Below are positions 6,614-16,836 of a DNA stretch of 60,444 nt, one piece after another. The notes beneath the pieces were generated by a model, which was given only the letters and a program-made list of their open reading frames with translations, searched no databases and was not told where the DNA came from. The position numbers and the translations under genes were made by a program. This DNA comes from Chloroflexota bacterium. GTDB taxonomy: Bacteria > Chloroflexota > Anaerolineae > Anaerolineales > VGOW01. Each line of letters opens with the position of its first letter. Position 1 is the first letter of the stretch. The stretch covers positions 1 through 60,444 of the forward strand of contig JACRBQ010000092.1 of assembly GCA_016213135.1 (NCBI GenBank). The letters run 5' to 3'.

Positions 6614-9474
6614 TTCGGCAATTTATACGCGCTCACGTCGGGCCGGAACGGGCGCAGCATCCACACGGGCCGCCGCCACTCGCCGGTGGGTGGCCGGGCC
6701 ATCGCCAGCCAGCGTTTGTAAACCTCGTGCGCCTTCGTCGTGTCCACCGAAATGTCGCCGTAACGGTCGCCCGGTTGCGCGGGCGACACTTTTACCTTTT
6801 GATGCCAGCAGTGCGAGCCGCTGATCGGATCGGGCTGCACGGGGAAGGTGAGATTCTGGTGCACGCCGGCATCCGTCCACCAGATTCGTTCGGTGTCGGG
6901 GTCCGCCGACTTGTGCGGCTGGACTCCGTGCAGTTGCTTGAGCTGCCACTGGCCGCCGGAGTCGTCGAGCTGCACCAGCGCCGAGGCGATGCGGTTGACG
7001 CCGTCGCCCTCGGCCAGCCGCCAGCGCCCCAGGTGATGCGAGCAGGCAATCACCCCGGGGCGGATGCCCTCCGTCACCCAGACCTTGTCCACAAAGTAGC
7101 CGATCTCCGTTGCCACACGAACGAGGTCGCCCGTCTTCACGCCCAGGCCCTCGGCATCGGCCGTGTGCATCCACGTGGGGTTGGAGTGCGAAATCTCCAC
7201 CAGCCACTTGGCGTTGGCGCTGCGGGTATGGATGAGGGTGGGCAAGCGATAGGTGGACAGCAGCACAAATTCCCCGGCGTCGCGATTCACGCGGCTGGGG
7301 TGCACGTGGCTCTCGATGTACTCGGGCAGGGCGTATTCGGGCCAGCCGAAATCGTGCAGGGTGGAGGAGAAGAATTCCAGTTTGCGTGAAGGCGTAAGAA
7401 AGCCGAATTTCGCTTCGCCATCCACCATCACCCCCACGGCTCGGCCCAGCTCGCCGGTTACGGGCGCGGGGCGCGGCACGATATTGGGCGCGGGCTTCGC
7501 CGGGTCTCTGGTGTAAAGGATGCCGGTCTGCGCATCCACTTGCGCGCTGCCCAACTCCTCGGGCCCAAGTTTGCGCTCGTACTCCGTCTGCGCGCCCTTG
7601 CGAATCTCAAACGCGCCGTACTTGCGCATGTAGGCCAGCGGCGTCAGCCCCTCGCCGGCCGCGGCTTCGGGCAACCCCGGCACGGTGTTCTCAAACATCC
7701 AGCCGAAGTATTCATCCATCGTGATCTTTTCGCCGGGGCGGTACGGCGACTCGAAGTATTGGCGGATGCCGAGTGAGCCATCGGGATCGATCTCCCAACT
7801 CAAATCCACCCAGAACTCGGTTTCCTCCCACACCTGACCGGGGTTGGCCTCGTAGGTGCGGTTCACCTTTTTGCCCATGCGCTCCATAGCCACGCGCATC
7901 ACCGGCTGGCGGAAGGCAATCCATTGCCCGGCGTGGGTCTCCTGACTCATCAGGTCGTGCCGCTCCGAGCCGAGGCCCATCGGCAGCACGTAGTCGGCCC
8001 ACCACGCCGATTCGCTCCACGTGGGAGTGAGCGCCACGTGCATCCCAATCTTCGATTCGTCGCGCAGCGCCTCCAGCCAGGTGAAACCGTCGGGGTTGGT
8101 CCACATGGGGTTATAGACGCGGGTGAAATACACATCCAGTTTGCCGCGCCCCTCTTTGAGGAAGTGCGGCAGCAGGATGCTCATTTCGAAATACGTCAGC
8201 GGATACTCGCGCGGCCACGTCAACTCGTTCCAACGCTTGCCGTGCGGCGGAAACTTGTGAGGCCGGGGCACCCATTTATCCCAGACGTTGGCCGAGGTGC
8301 CGCCCTCCACGCCGATGCTGCCGGTAAGCACGTTGAGGAACCACAAGCAACGCGCCACCTGCCAGCCGCCCAGGTTGCCCGCCGCCGCGCTGCGCCAGTT
8401 GTGCGAGGCCAGCTTGCCGCCGCAATTCGCCACATCTTCGGCGATGCCCTGGAGGATGCGCGCTTCCACGCCCGACTCCTTTGCAGCATACTCGAACGTG
8501 TATTTGGCGTAATGTGTCTTCAACGCCTCCTCAAACGCCTCGAAAGTGATTTGAGTTTGGGAGTTTGAAGCTTGAGCTTTCAAATACTCTTCCCAGTTTA
8601 CCCACTTGCGCACAAACTCGCGATCGTACTTGCCCGTGGTAATGAGGTGGTTGGCAATGGCCAGCAGGATGGCCGCTTCGGAGCCGGGCCACGGCGAAAT
8701 CCACGTGTCGGCCATGGAGGCGGTGTTGGACAGGCGCGTATCCCACACGATCAATTTGGCCCCGGCCATTTTGCCCTCGATGATGCGCTGGGCGTGGGGG
8801 TTGAAGTAGTGCCCGGTTTCGAGGTGGCTGCTGATGAGCAGGATGACGTTGGCCTTGGCGTGATCGGGGCTGGGCCGGTCGTAGCCCATCCAAAAGCCGT
8901 AGCCGGCGCGCGCCGCCGACGAGCAAATATTGGTGTGCGAATTGTGCCCGTCGAGGCCCCACCCCAGCAGCACCCATTCCATCACGCCGTCGTGGCCGGG
9001 CCGCCCCACGTGATACATGATCTCGTCGTGGCGCTGTTCCAAAAACGCTTTGCGGATGCGCCCGCCGATGTCCTTCAGCGCCTCCTCCCACGTCACGCGC
9101 ACCCACTTGCCCTCGCCGCGCTTGCCCGCCCGCTTGAGCGGGTAAAGGATGCGATCCGGGTCGTTGACCTGGTTGAGGGTGGCCGGGCCTTTGGCGCAGT
9201 TGCGGCCCCGGCTGCCGGGGTGCATGGGGTTGCCCTCGAACTTGCGCACCCGCATCGTTTCCTTATCCACCCACCCCAGCAACCCGCAGGCCGATTCACA
9301 GTTGAAGCACACCGTGGGCACGAGCATATATTCGCGGGCCGACTTGCGCGGCCAGGCTTTCGGGTCGTACTCCACCCAGTTGTCCCAACGGTCGGGCGGC
9401 GGATACTGCTGCAAGCGCTCGCCGGAGTCGGTAGGCTGGTGGGGGAGAGGGATGGGGGTGAGGGTATCGATCAT
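6610..9474 (-). CDS. DMSO-reductase-family molybdopterin oxidoreductase, catalytic subunit
   Basis: This is a 954-residue protein. Near residue 55 an N-terminal [4Fe-4S] motif (CFNCESACG followed by NCAKG) is present, then the bis-MGD core (NICSSAARAGYGFW with a candidate Mo-ligand Cys, HNSH, SSHLETGHYFNPHA, DTRLSNTA). The molybdopterin-dinucleotide-binding domain forms the C-terminal ~180 residues. No twin-arginine signal is seen, so it may act on the cytoplasmic face. An upstream ATG at 9549 is rejected because it lies in a word repeat overlapping the preceding gene; the ATG at 9474 starts the conserved protein. The neighbouring fused Fe-S/NrfD subunit and TorD protein complete an enzyme of the Psr/Phs/Soe type. 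With the adjacent Hdr-like sulfur oxidation genes, sulfite oxidation (SoeA-like) is my favoured but unproven role. Confidence 0.88.
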   Translation of the reverse strand: MIDTLTPIPLPHQPTDSGERLQQYPPPDRWDNWVEYDPKAWPRKSAREYMLVPTVCFNCESACGLLGWVDKETMRVRKFEGNPMHPGSRGRNCAKGPATLNQVNDPDRILYPLKRAGKRGEGKWVRVTWEEALKDIGGRIRKAFLEQRHDEIMYHVGRPGHDGVMEWVLLGWGLDGHNSHTNICSSAARAGYGFWMGYDRPSPDHAKANVILLISSHLETGHYFNPHAQRIIEGKMAGAKLIVWDTRLSNTASMADTWISPWPGSEAAILLAIANHLITTGKYDREFVRKWVNWEEYLKAQASNSQTQITFEAFEEALKTHYAKYTFEYAAKESGVEARILQGIAEDVANCGGKLASHNWRSAAAGNLGGWQVARCLWFLNVLTGSIGVEGGTSANVWDKWVPRPHKFPPHGKRWNELTWPREYPLTYFEMSILLPHFLKEGRGKLDVYFTRVYNPMWTNPDGFTWLEALRDESKIGMHVALTPTWSESAWWADYVLPMGLGSERHDLMSQETHAGQWIAFRQPVMRVAMERMGKKVNRTYEANPGQVWEETEFWVDLSWEIDPDGSLGIRQYFESPYRPGEKITMDEYFGWMFENTVPGLPEAAAGEGLTPLAYMRKYGAFEIRKGAQTEYERKLGPEELGSAQVDAQTGILYTRDPAKPAPNIVPRPAPVTGELGRAVGVMVDGEAKFGFLTPSRKLEFFSSTLHDFGWPEYALPEYIESHVHPSRVNRDAGEFVLLSTYRLPTLIHTRSANAKWLVEISHSNPTWMHTADAEGLGVKTGDLVRVATEIGYFVDKVWVTEGIRPGVIACSHHLGRWRLAEGDGVNRIASALVQLDDSGGQWQLKQLHGVQPHKSADPDTERIWWTDAGVHQNLTFPVQPDPISGSHCWHQKVKVSPAQPGDRYGDISVDTTKAHEVYKRWLAMARPPTGEWRRPVWMLRPFRPDVSAYKLPK

Positions 9475-9545
9475 AGTTGATTGTAGATTTTTGATTGCAG
9501 ATTGTTGATTGACGTTTTCAATCAGCAATCCGCAATCAAAAATCA

Positions 9546-9551
<6 letters not shown>
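9475..9551. repeat. TTGATTGCAGA word-repeat hairpin
   Basis: TTGTAGATTTTTGATTGCAG words oppose CAATCCGCAATCAAAAATC words, giving an imperfect hairpin that fills the spacer between the Fe-S/NrfD and molybdoenzyme genes. It also creates a misleading upstream ATG for the latter. Confidence 0.75.
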
Positions 9552-11104
<1,553 letters not shown>

Positions 11105-11108
<4 letters not shown>

Positions 11109-11947
11109 AAGCGCTCTTCTCCTGATGCCACGTACTCTATGCCCAGCCAGCGCGCCCACGGCTCGAGGGCAAAGCCGGCATAGCGATAATGCACGTTGAT
11201 CGCCTGAAACGCCCACGCCTCCCACGCCGGGCCGTACGAATCGTACAGCGCGGCGAGGCTGAAACACAAGCCGCCGAACAGGGCCGCATAGGCGTCGAAA
11301 AGCTCCGTGTTGGCGAGGAAGGCTCGCACTTCTTCCTCGCCGCCGATCTTGCTTCCCTCGGCCACCAAAAACGCGTCGGCTTCCACCCGCCCAAGATATT
11401 CGCCGAGGTCGGCCTGCTCACGCAGGCGGTACATTTCGGCAAAGCGAGTCGCGCCGATCCTCAATGCCGGAATGAACGCCTCGCGCTCGGCGGGCGGCAG
11501 CCAGAGCAACCCCAGCAGCACGGTGAGCGCGCCGTGGCGGAGGAAGTGGCCGCCGCGCTGTGTTGCCGGCAGAAACGGAATCAGCACACTGCTGCCCACG
11601 AAGATTTGCAGCAGGTTTTGCGTATTGAAGGCCGGACCCGCGTCACCCAACCAATGCCGCCACAGCAGCGCGGGCAGCGCCCAATTGTCGAGAATGCAAA
11701 TGGGCACGGGCCGCTCGTAGGGTTTGAACCACACCGGCATCAGTTCGCCCCAACCGCCGTTGTCCGCCGATGAGGTGAGCGCGGCGAACACCGGCAGCTC
11801 GTCGGTCAAGCCCAGCCGCTCGCGTTGAGCATACGCCTTGAGCGTCTGCCGCGCAAGCGGCTCGACCCGGTTGAGCGCGCCCATCGCCATCTCGCGCGAC
11901 ACGGCAAATTGCCCTCGCCATTCAAGATACTGATCGAACGCCGTCAC
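11105..11947 (-). CDS. hypothetical helical protein in the molybdoenzyme operon
   Basis: This 280-residue protein is not one I recognise. It is rich in Leu/Ala/Trp/Tyr helices with no signal peptide, no clear transmembrane span and only isolated Cys, so it is probably a soluble all-helical protein. It starts at a GTG that overlaps the stop of the receiver-Rieske gene (GTGA), and its end overlaps the ATG of the Fe-S/NrfD gene by 4 bp. It is therefore tightly coupled between two electron-transfer proteins. An assembly factor or accessory subunit for the molybdoenzyme complex is plausible, but nothing in the sequence proves it. Confidence 0.75.
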
Positions 11948-12618
11948 TCCGGCACCAGAAACACCTGCCCGCCATCCACCTCGACACGAAGTTTTTTGAT
12001 GTCAACGTCCGCCGGGCCGCGCAGCCGCGCGCCCGAACACACGTCGAACTGGCTGCCATGCAGGGGGCACGTGATCACGGTTCCTTCCAGCGTTCCCTCG
12101 GATAGCCTTCCCCCGGCGTGAGGACAAACATCCTCGACCGCGCACACCTGGCCGCTGAAGTGATACACCGCCGCCGGCCCGGTGGGCGCATCGTTCAGCC
12201 GCGCAACCACGCCCAGCCTCCCGGCCAGATCGGCCACATCGCACACACGCGCCCGACGTTTGCCGGAAGAAGCCGCCCACGTGTGGAGCTTCTTCTGCAA
12301 TTGCGCCGCCAACGCGCCGCGCGAGGCCACGAGATCGAAACCGGCGGCCTCGGCCCGTTCCCAGCCCGACCGGCTGGGGTTGGACACAAAGCCCGCCACC
12401 AGCGCCAAAGGCCATCGAGCCTTCAAGTCGGGCACAGCCTCCGGCGCCCCGGGCATCTCGGCATCCAGCACAATGGCGGTCGGGGCCGGGTCGAGCGCGG
12501 CAGCGGCCAACGATTTGAAAGAGTCGAGCGTGGAGCCAAGCGCCCCCGCCACACGCTCCAACCCGCGCAACACCACCGCGTCGTCTGTGATTGCCACGAT
12601 CCGCATCATTGCCATCAT
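11944..12618 (-). CDS. receiver-like domain fused to a Rieske [2Fe-2S] domain
   Basis: In this 224-residue protein, residues of about 5-120 look like a response-regulator receiver (acidic pair ITDD, candidate phospho-acceptor in IVLDAEMPG). The usual Lys near the end is missing (VASRGAL), so phosphorylation is uncertain. Residues of about 125-224 form a Rieske ferredoxin-like domain with the ligand pairs CPH and CPLH (VCPHAGG and ITCPLHGSQFD). The combination suggests a soluble electron carrier or redox sensor tethered to a signalling fold. It sits between the BchD-like gene and the molybdoenzyme genes with overlapping ends downstream. Several ATGs cluster at the start (12618 or 12606). Confidence 0.82.
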   Translation of the reverse strand: MMAMMRIVAITDDAVVLRGLERVAGALGSTLDSFKSLAAAALDPAPTAIVLDAEMPGAPEAVPDLKARWPLALVAGFVSNPSRSGWERAEAAGFDLVASRGALAAQLQKKLHTWAASSGKRRARVCDVADLAGRLGVVARLNDAPTGPAAVYHFSGQVCAVEDVCPHAGGRLSEGTLEGTVITCPLHGSQFDVCSGARLRGPADVDIKKLRVEVDGGQVFLVPE

Positions 12619-12620
12619 CT

Positions 12621-12646
12621 ACTGCAACGGCGACTGCCCTTTGATG
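12621..12646. repeat. 26-bp direct repeat, copy A (flanks the bchI/bchD-like pair)
   Basis: It matches 15658-15683 at 24 of 26 positions. On the minus strand both copies read KGQSPLQ followed by a stop. Copy B is the genuine end of the lipoate ligase gene; copy A ends directly before the receiver-Rieske ATG cluster. Confidence 0.75.
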
Positions 12647-12649
12647 TAC

Positions 12650-12711
12650 GGGCGAAGCATTCGCCTCCGGCACCCAAAGCCGCAAAAATCCGCGCGGCGA
12701 ATGCTTCGCCC
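12650..12711. repeat. 16-bp perfect inverted repeat (GGGCGAAGCATTCGCC)
   Basis: Arms 12650-12665 and 12696-12711 are exact reverse complements around a 30-nt loop. It lies downstream of the BchD-like gene, on the boundary with the receiver-Rieske gene, and could act as a terminator or as a dispersed palindromic element. Confidence 0.75.
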
Positions 12712-12749
12712 CAACCTCGCGCCATCCATTAATCGGGAATCGGCTCTAA

Positions 12750-14558
12750 TCATCTTATCTTCGCCACTTCCCCCTGCACAGTCGTCGTAATCTGCGCGGC
12801 GCTGACTGTGGGCAAGTAAAAATAGCGCGCGCCCAGCCAGCCCGCCAATTCCTGCCCACTGCCCCCGGCGACAAATATGCGGCGCGTGTCTATCATCACC
12901 GCTCCAGCCAAGCGCGGCCCCAGTTGTTTCGCCAGCCGCTCAACCTCCTCGCGGGCCACCGCCCGCCGGTCGCCGCCCTGCGGCGCGGGGCGCAGGGGCT
13001 GGTTCGTTCGCGCATCGGTGATCAAGACCAACACCGTCCCGGCCACTTGCAAATGACACGCCTTCTCTCCGGCCATGTTCATCACTTCCACCAGCGCCGC
13101 CGAGAGGGGCGTGCGCCCGCCAGTGGGCAGACCCTCCAGCGCGCGCCGCGCTTTGGCGACACCGCCGCCGGGCGAAAGAATGATCTCGGCCCGATCACGG
13201 CGAAAACTGATTAACGCGATCTTGTCGCGGTGAACGTAGGCGCTTTGCAAGAGCGAAATAGCGGCAGCCTTCGCCATGTTGATTCGATTGAGCGCCATCG
13301 AGCCGGAGGCATCCACCGCAAACACAACCAACAGGCCGGTGCGTTGGCGAAACTGTTTGATTCGCACGTCTTCGCGGCGAACGATGACTCGGCCTTTTTC
13401 GCCAATGGTCGCCCGTCGATTCAGCGCGGCGGCCTTCAACGTATCCACCAACGCCAACTGCCCCTGGCCGGGCCGGCCCGGCAATGACCGGATGTGCCGC
13501 CCGCGCCGCGTGTTCAACCCCTGCCCCCGTTTGCCGCCGGCCGTTCCGCCCTCGGCCTTGATTGGCTCGCGGAGTAAACCGAGCGGCGCGGGCTCGCCGC
13601 TTTCGGCCATGGGCTTCACATCGGCTTGATCGCGGCTTTGCGATCCTTCGCCGCGCTCCCGCTTTTTCGGCGCGTCCGCGGAACGCCCTTCGGATTGCTC
13701 GCGTGGCGAAGGCGTCTCCGATGGCGATTGATCAGCCCCGGCTTTTACAATCTCCATCCGATGCGTGGCGCGGGGCGAGAGCACCAGCCGCACTGCCAGA
13801 TCAATATCGCTTTGCGTGATTGGCGCGCGGGCGTTCAGTGCGGCGTTGGCTTTGGCGCACCGAACGGCGAAGACCTCGGCCCGGTTGCTCAGGGCTTGCA
13901 ATGCCGTCGCCGCCGCGCATAATTCTTTCAGCGCATTGGCGGGCATGCGAACTTGCGGCAACACCTCACGGCCCACTTCCACCATGTTGATCACGTCGGG
14001 CGGCATTGGTAGGGGCGACCCTCGTGGTCGCCCGATGGCGTTGGCGGCAATGAAAGCTCGCGTCGGCACATCGCGCAAAGTAGTGACCGGCGTGATGAAC
14101 GCCGCCCGGTCGAGCAAAGCCGGAGCCACCGGCCCCTCGGCGGGGTTGAACGTCCCAATCAACACAAACTCCGCCGGGCTGGTCTGGCTGATCCCCTCGC
14201 GTTCCAGCCGCACTTGCCCGCTCGCTAATGTATGGCACAACACGTTCGCGAGTTCCGGCGCGAGCAGATTGATTTCGTCCACGTACAACACGCCGCCGTG
14301 AGCGGCGGCCAGCAACCCGGGGGCCGCCACCGGGCGACCGGCCTCCAACGTGCGCTCCACATCAATCCCCCCGATCAGTCGATCCATCGTCACGCCGAGA
14401 GGCGCCTCCACAAACGGCGTGCCTGCGGGCCACAGGGCGCGGGCGGCGCGGGCCAACGTGCTCTTGCCCGTGCCGGGCGCTCCGGCGATGAGCACACCTT
14501 TGAGGCCGGGTTCAATCGCCAGCAGAGTCAACGCAAGTAGAGCGTCGTCGAGGCCCAT
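12750..14558 (-). CDS. BchD/ChlD-like AAA+ ATPase with C-terminal VWA domain
   Basis: This 602-residue protein has an AAA+ module with intact Walker A (GAPGTGKST) and Walker B (VLYVDEIN). An acidic/basic low-complexity linker follows (about 275-350), then a VWA domain with the MIDAS motif DASGSM (about 415) and the BchD-like C-terminus ARYFYLPTVSA. It pairs with the BchI-like gene upstream. No BchH/CobN-type large chelatase subunit or other pigment gene is near, so magnesium insertion is doubtful. A MoxR-VWA-like chaperone or metal-insertion role for the neighbouring enzymes is an alternative. A short hairpin element at 14013-14033 is translated in frame near residue 180 (GRPRGSPLP). Start ATG at 14558. 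Confidence 0.8.
   Translation of the reverse strand: MGLDDALLALTLLAIEPGLKGVLIAGAPGTGKSTLARAARALWPAGTPFVEAPLGVTMDRLIGGIDVERTLEAGRPVAAPGLLAAAHGGVLYVDEINLLAPELANVLCHTLASGQVRLEREGISQTSPAEFVLIGTFNPAEGPVAPALLDRAAFITPVTTLRDVPTRAFIAANAIGRPRGSPLPMPPDVINMVEVGREVLPQVRMPANALKELCAAATALQALSNRAEVFAVRCAKANAALNARAPITQSDIDLAVRLVLSPRATHRMEIVKAGADQSPSETPSPREQSEGRSADAPKKRERGEGSQSRDQADVKPMAESGEPAPLGLLREPIKAEGGTAGGKRGQGLNTRRGRHIRSLPGRPGQGQLALVDTLKAAALNRRATIGEKGRVIVRREDVRIKQFRQRTGLLVVFAVDASGSMALNRINMAKAAAISLLQSAYVHRDKIALISFRRDRAEIILSPGGGVAKARRALEGLPTGGRTPLSAALVEVMNMAGEKACHLQVAGTVLVLITDARTNQPLRPAPQGGDRRAVAREEVERLAKQLGPRLAGAVMIDTRRIFVAGGSGQELAGWLGARYFYLPTVSAAQITTTVQGEVAKIR
14013..14033. repeat. 8-bp-stem/5-nt-loop hairpin in the BchD-like gene
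   Basis: Stem GGGCGACC, loop CTCGT, stem GGTCGCCC, with GTAG preceding it at 14009. Read on the minus strand in frame as GRPRGSPLP. The intergenic copy at 38075-38095 has the same stem in reverse orientation. Confidence 0.75.
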
Positions 14559-14560
14559 AT

Positions 14561-14643
14561 TGATTTCAGATTTTAGAATGCAGATTGCAGATTGCGGAGC
14601 GATACATCAATCTGCAATCTGAAATCCACAATCTAAAATTCAT
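14561..14643. repeat. GCAGATTGCAGATTG word-repeat hairpin
   Basis: TTTTAGAATGCAGATTGCAG words oppose CAATCTGCAATCTGAAATC words across the bchI-bchD spacer, forming an imperfect hairpin that just reaches the bchI-like stop. Confidence 0.72.
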
Positions 14644-15659
14644 AAAATTCCCTGCATCGCCCCGGCGATCTTCTCGCCCGTGTCAATCTCCTCCAGCGGG
14701 TTGCGGCGCAGGCGGTGGCGCAAACTCATCGCGGCTACGGCGCGCACGTCGTCGGTGTTCACGTCGCGGCGGCCTTCGAGCGCGGCGTGAGCGCGGGCGG
14801 CGCGGGCAATGGTGATCTCGCCTCGGTGTCCGTCCACGCCCAGTTTGAGGCAGAGTTCGGCGGCGCGCAATAGCAAACGATGAGGCATTTCCGCTTGCGG
14901 CAAATGTTCGCGCGCTTGCACAATTTGCTTGCGGAGCGCAGCTTGCTGCGGCTCCCACCCGGCGAGAAAAGATTCGGGGTCGGCGCGAAAGGCCTCGGCG
15001 CGGATGACGATGGTCACGCGCTGTTCCACGTCGGTCAGCGTCGCGATCTGCGCGTGCAGGCCAAAGCGATCGAGCAATTGCGGACGCAAGTCGCCCTCCT
15101 CGGGGTTGCCGCTCCCCACCAAAACGAATCGCGCCGGGTGACGGACACTCAACCCCTCGCGCTCGACCACGTTGATACCGCTGGCCGCCACGTCGAGCAA
15201 CAGATCAACGAGATGATCTTCGAGCAAGTTAACCTCGTCAATGTAAAGGAAGCCGCCGTGCGCCCGCGCCAACAGCCCCGGCTCGAACACCTTCACGCCG
15301 CGCGTGAGCGCGGCTTCAATATCCAACATCCCGGCTACGCGGTCTTCGGTCGCCCCCAGCGGCAGGTCTACCATCGGCGCCGGCGTCAAGTCGGAGTCCG
15401 CTTCTTCGAGCGGGAACAACGGGATTTCCGTTTTGACGCCACGAATGAAGACTTCAGCCTTGGCGCCGTGCGCGGGGATGGGCGGGAGCAAGGTGGCCAA
15501 CGCCCGTACCGCGGTACTCTTGGCCGTGCCGCGATGGCCCATGATCATCACCCCGCCGACGCCGGGATCAACAGCGTTGAGCAGGAGAGCACGCTTCATC
15601 TCCTCCTGCCCGACGATAGCGGTGAAAGGAAAAATTTGGGAGGCCGTTGGCTCCGTCAC
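14640..15659 (-). CDS. BchI/ChlI-like AAA+ ATPase
   Basis: This 339-residue protein is similar to magnesium-chelatase ATPase subunit I: PFTAIVGQEEMKRALLLNAVDP, a Walker A-like GHRGTAKST, Walker B FLYIDEVNLLEDHLVD, and Sensor/arginine-finger region RFVLVGSGNPEEGDLRPQLLDRFG. The GTG at 15659 overlaps the lipoate ligase stop (GTGA). A longer reading upstream to 16007 is the wrong frame over the ligase gene. It should form hexameric rings with the BchD-like partner. In the absence of a large chelatase subunit its metal or protein client is unknown; it may belong to maturation of the surrounding Fe-S/molybdenum enzymes. Confidence 0.88.
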   Translation of the reverse strand: MTEPTASQIFPFTAIVGQEEMKRALLLNAVDPGVGGVMIMGHRGTAKSTAVRALATLLPPIPAHGAKAEVFIRGVKTEIPLFPLEEADSDLTPAPMVDLPLGATEDRVAGMLDIEAALTRGVKVFEPGLLARAHGGFLYIDEVNLLEDHLVDLLLDVAASGINVVEREGLSVRHPARFVLVGSGNPEEGDLRPQLLDRFGLHAQIATLTDVEQRVTIVIRAEAFRADPESFLAGWEPQQAALRKQIVQAREHLPQAEMPHRLLLRAAELCLKLGVDGHRGEITIARAARAHAALEGRRDVNTDDVRAVAAMSLRHRLRRNPLEEIDTGEKIAGAMQGIL

Positions 15660-16744
15660 TGTAATGGCGACTGCCCTTTGATGGCCATGACTGCGCTGAC
15701 CCAATCTTCGACCCCCACGCCGGGCGACTGCACCGGCAGGTTGCGATAGAACTCCGCGACCTTGGCGCGAACGGCGGCGGCGTCGAGGGCCGCGCCGCGC
15801 AGCGATTGTTCGAGCGCGCCAACAGCCACGGAGGGCAGCATGGTGAAATCGCCGGAGAGGGTGAGGTCGTCGATGCGGCCCTCGCGCAAGCGGGCGGTGG
15901 CGCGGATGAGGCCGCCGGGGGCTTTGTACGCGGCCTCGGCGAGGTACACGTCGGCGTGAATTTTCACCGCGCCCGTTTGCCGCAGGCCGCCTTTTTGATA
16001 CAGCCACTCGTCGGAAGCGAACCGCTTTTCCAGTTCTTCGGTGACGGCGAGTTCTTCGGGCGTGGGGTCGCTATACTCGGCGGGGCGGCCCAGCGCGTCC
16101 ACCACCTGCCGGACGTATTCGCGTTTCACCGTTTCGTAGTCGGGCGTGCGGCCCAGTTGGCGCGTCATCGTCGTCATGTATTCGTTGAGCGATTGATGAA
16201 TCTTGTCGCGCATTTTCTCGGACGAGACTTTGAGCACGCGGGCCATCAGATCGAAATTGAAGTCGAACATCAAACTGCCCACGACCACTTCAGCCTCGCC
16301 CATCTGCGCCGCGCCCGTGCCGCCGATCTTCTTCCCCTGCACGTGGATGTCGTTGATGGGGCGATAATTGGCCGGGATACCGAGCGTTTGATACGTGTCT
16401 ACCAGCGGCTTGATGTAGAGCGCAAAACGCTCTTCGAGCGAGGCGGGCAGGTTGGGCCGGTGGAAAATCCATTGGGTGAACACTTGCCCGCGGTCGAGGT
16501 AGACCGCGCCGCCGCCGACTTCGCGCCGGAAGATGGGGAGGCCGTGTTCGCGGCAGTAGTCCACGTCCACTTCCCTCTCCAATTCCTGATGATAGCCGAT
16601 GCACACATACGGATCGGTCGGGCCGACGAGGATGATCGTGTCGGGCGTTTCCGGCTTTTGGGCATAAGCCACGCCGTGGTAGATGGCCTGCGAGCGCAGC
16701 GGCGACACAAGGCCCAGGTCGAGAATGCGAATGGGAGCGGTCAT
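15656..16744 (-). CDS. lplA: lipoate-protein ligase, LplA type
   Basis: This 362-residue protein carries the biotin/lipoate ligase core: RREVGGGAVYLDRGQ (lipoyl-AMP loop), INDIHVQGKKIGGTGAAQ (catalytic Lys region), then an accessory C-terminal domain to about 340. It would attach lipoate (or octanoate) to a carrier Lys. Two lipoyl-carrier genes lie immediately upstream, as in sHdr sulfur-oxidation clusters where a dedicated ligase loads LbpA. The last codons (KGQSPLQ plus stop) lie in a 26-bp repeat also found at 12621-12646. The start is an ATG at 16744. No lipoyl synthase genes are in the window, so the source of the cofactor is not visible here. Confidence 0.9.
   Translation of the reverse strand: MTAPIRILDLGLVSPLRSQAIYHGVAYAQKPETPDTIILVGPTDPYVCIGYHQELEREVDVDYCREHGLPIFRREVGGGAVYLDRGQVFTQWIFHRPNLPASLEERFALYIKPLVDTYQTLGIPANYRPINDIHVQGKKIGGTGAAQMGEAEVVVGSLMFDFNFDLMARVLKVSSEKMRDKIHQSLNEYMTTMTRQLGRTPDYETVKREYVRQVVDALGRPAEYSDPTPEELAVTEELEKRFASDEWLYQKGGLRQTGAVKIHADVYLAEAAYKAPGGLIRATARLREGRIDDLTLSGDFTMLPSVAVGALEQSLRGAALDAAAVRAKVAEFYRNLPVQSPGVGVEDWVSAVMAIKGQSPLQ
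15658..15683. repeat. 26-bp direct repeat, copy B (end of lplA)
   Basis: Partner of 12621-12646 (24/26 identical). It contains the lplA stop and the GTG start of the BchI-like gene, so the bchI-bchD-like pair lies exactly between the two copies. Confidence 0.75.
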
Positions 16745-16768
16745 TAGGGACTCCTTTTAGGAAAGATT

Positions 16769-16835
16769 CCAAACTCCAAACTCCAAAATTCAAACTTCAA
16801 ATTTGGGGTTTGAGATTTGGAGTTTGAAGCTTAGG
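16769..16835. repeat. TTTGGAGTTTGAAG word-repeat hairpin
   Basis: CCAAACTCCAAACTCC words are followed by TTTGGGGTTTGAGATTTGGA words, giving a long A/T-rich hairpin between the lipoyl-carrier gene and lplA. Confidence 0.78.
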
Positions 16836-16836
16836 T

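Noticed and set aside
12750-15659. Evidence for (bacterio)chlorophyll synthesis
   Set aside because: No large chelatase subunit or any other pigment or reaction-centre gene is in the window; BchI/BchD-like pairs also serve as maturation ATPases.
14640-16007. Extended N-terminus (455 codons) for the BchI-like gene
   Set aside because: The extra part is the wrong frame of lplA; a GTG at 15659 overlapping the lplA stop gives the normal BchI length.
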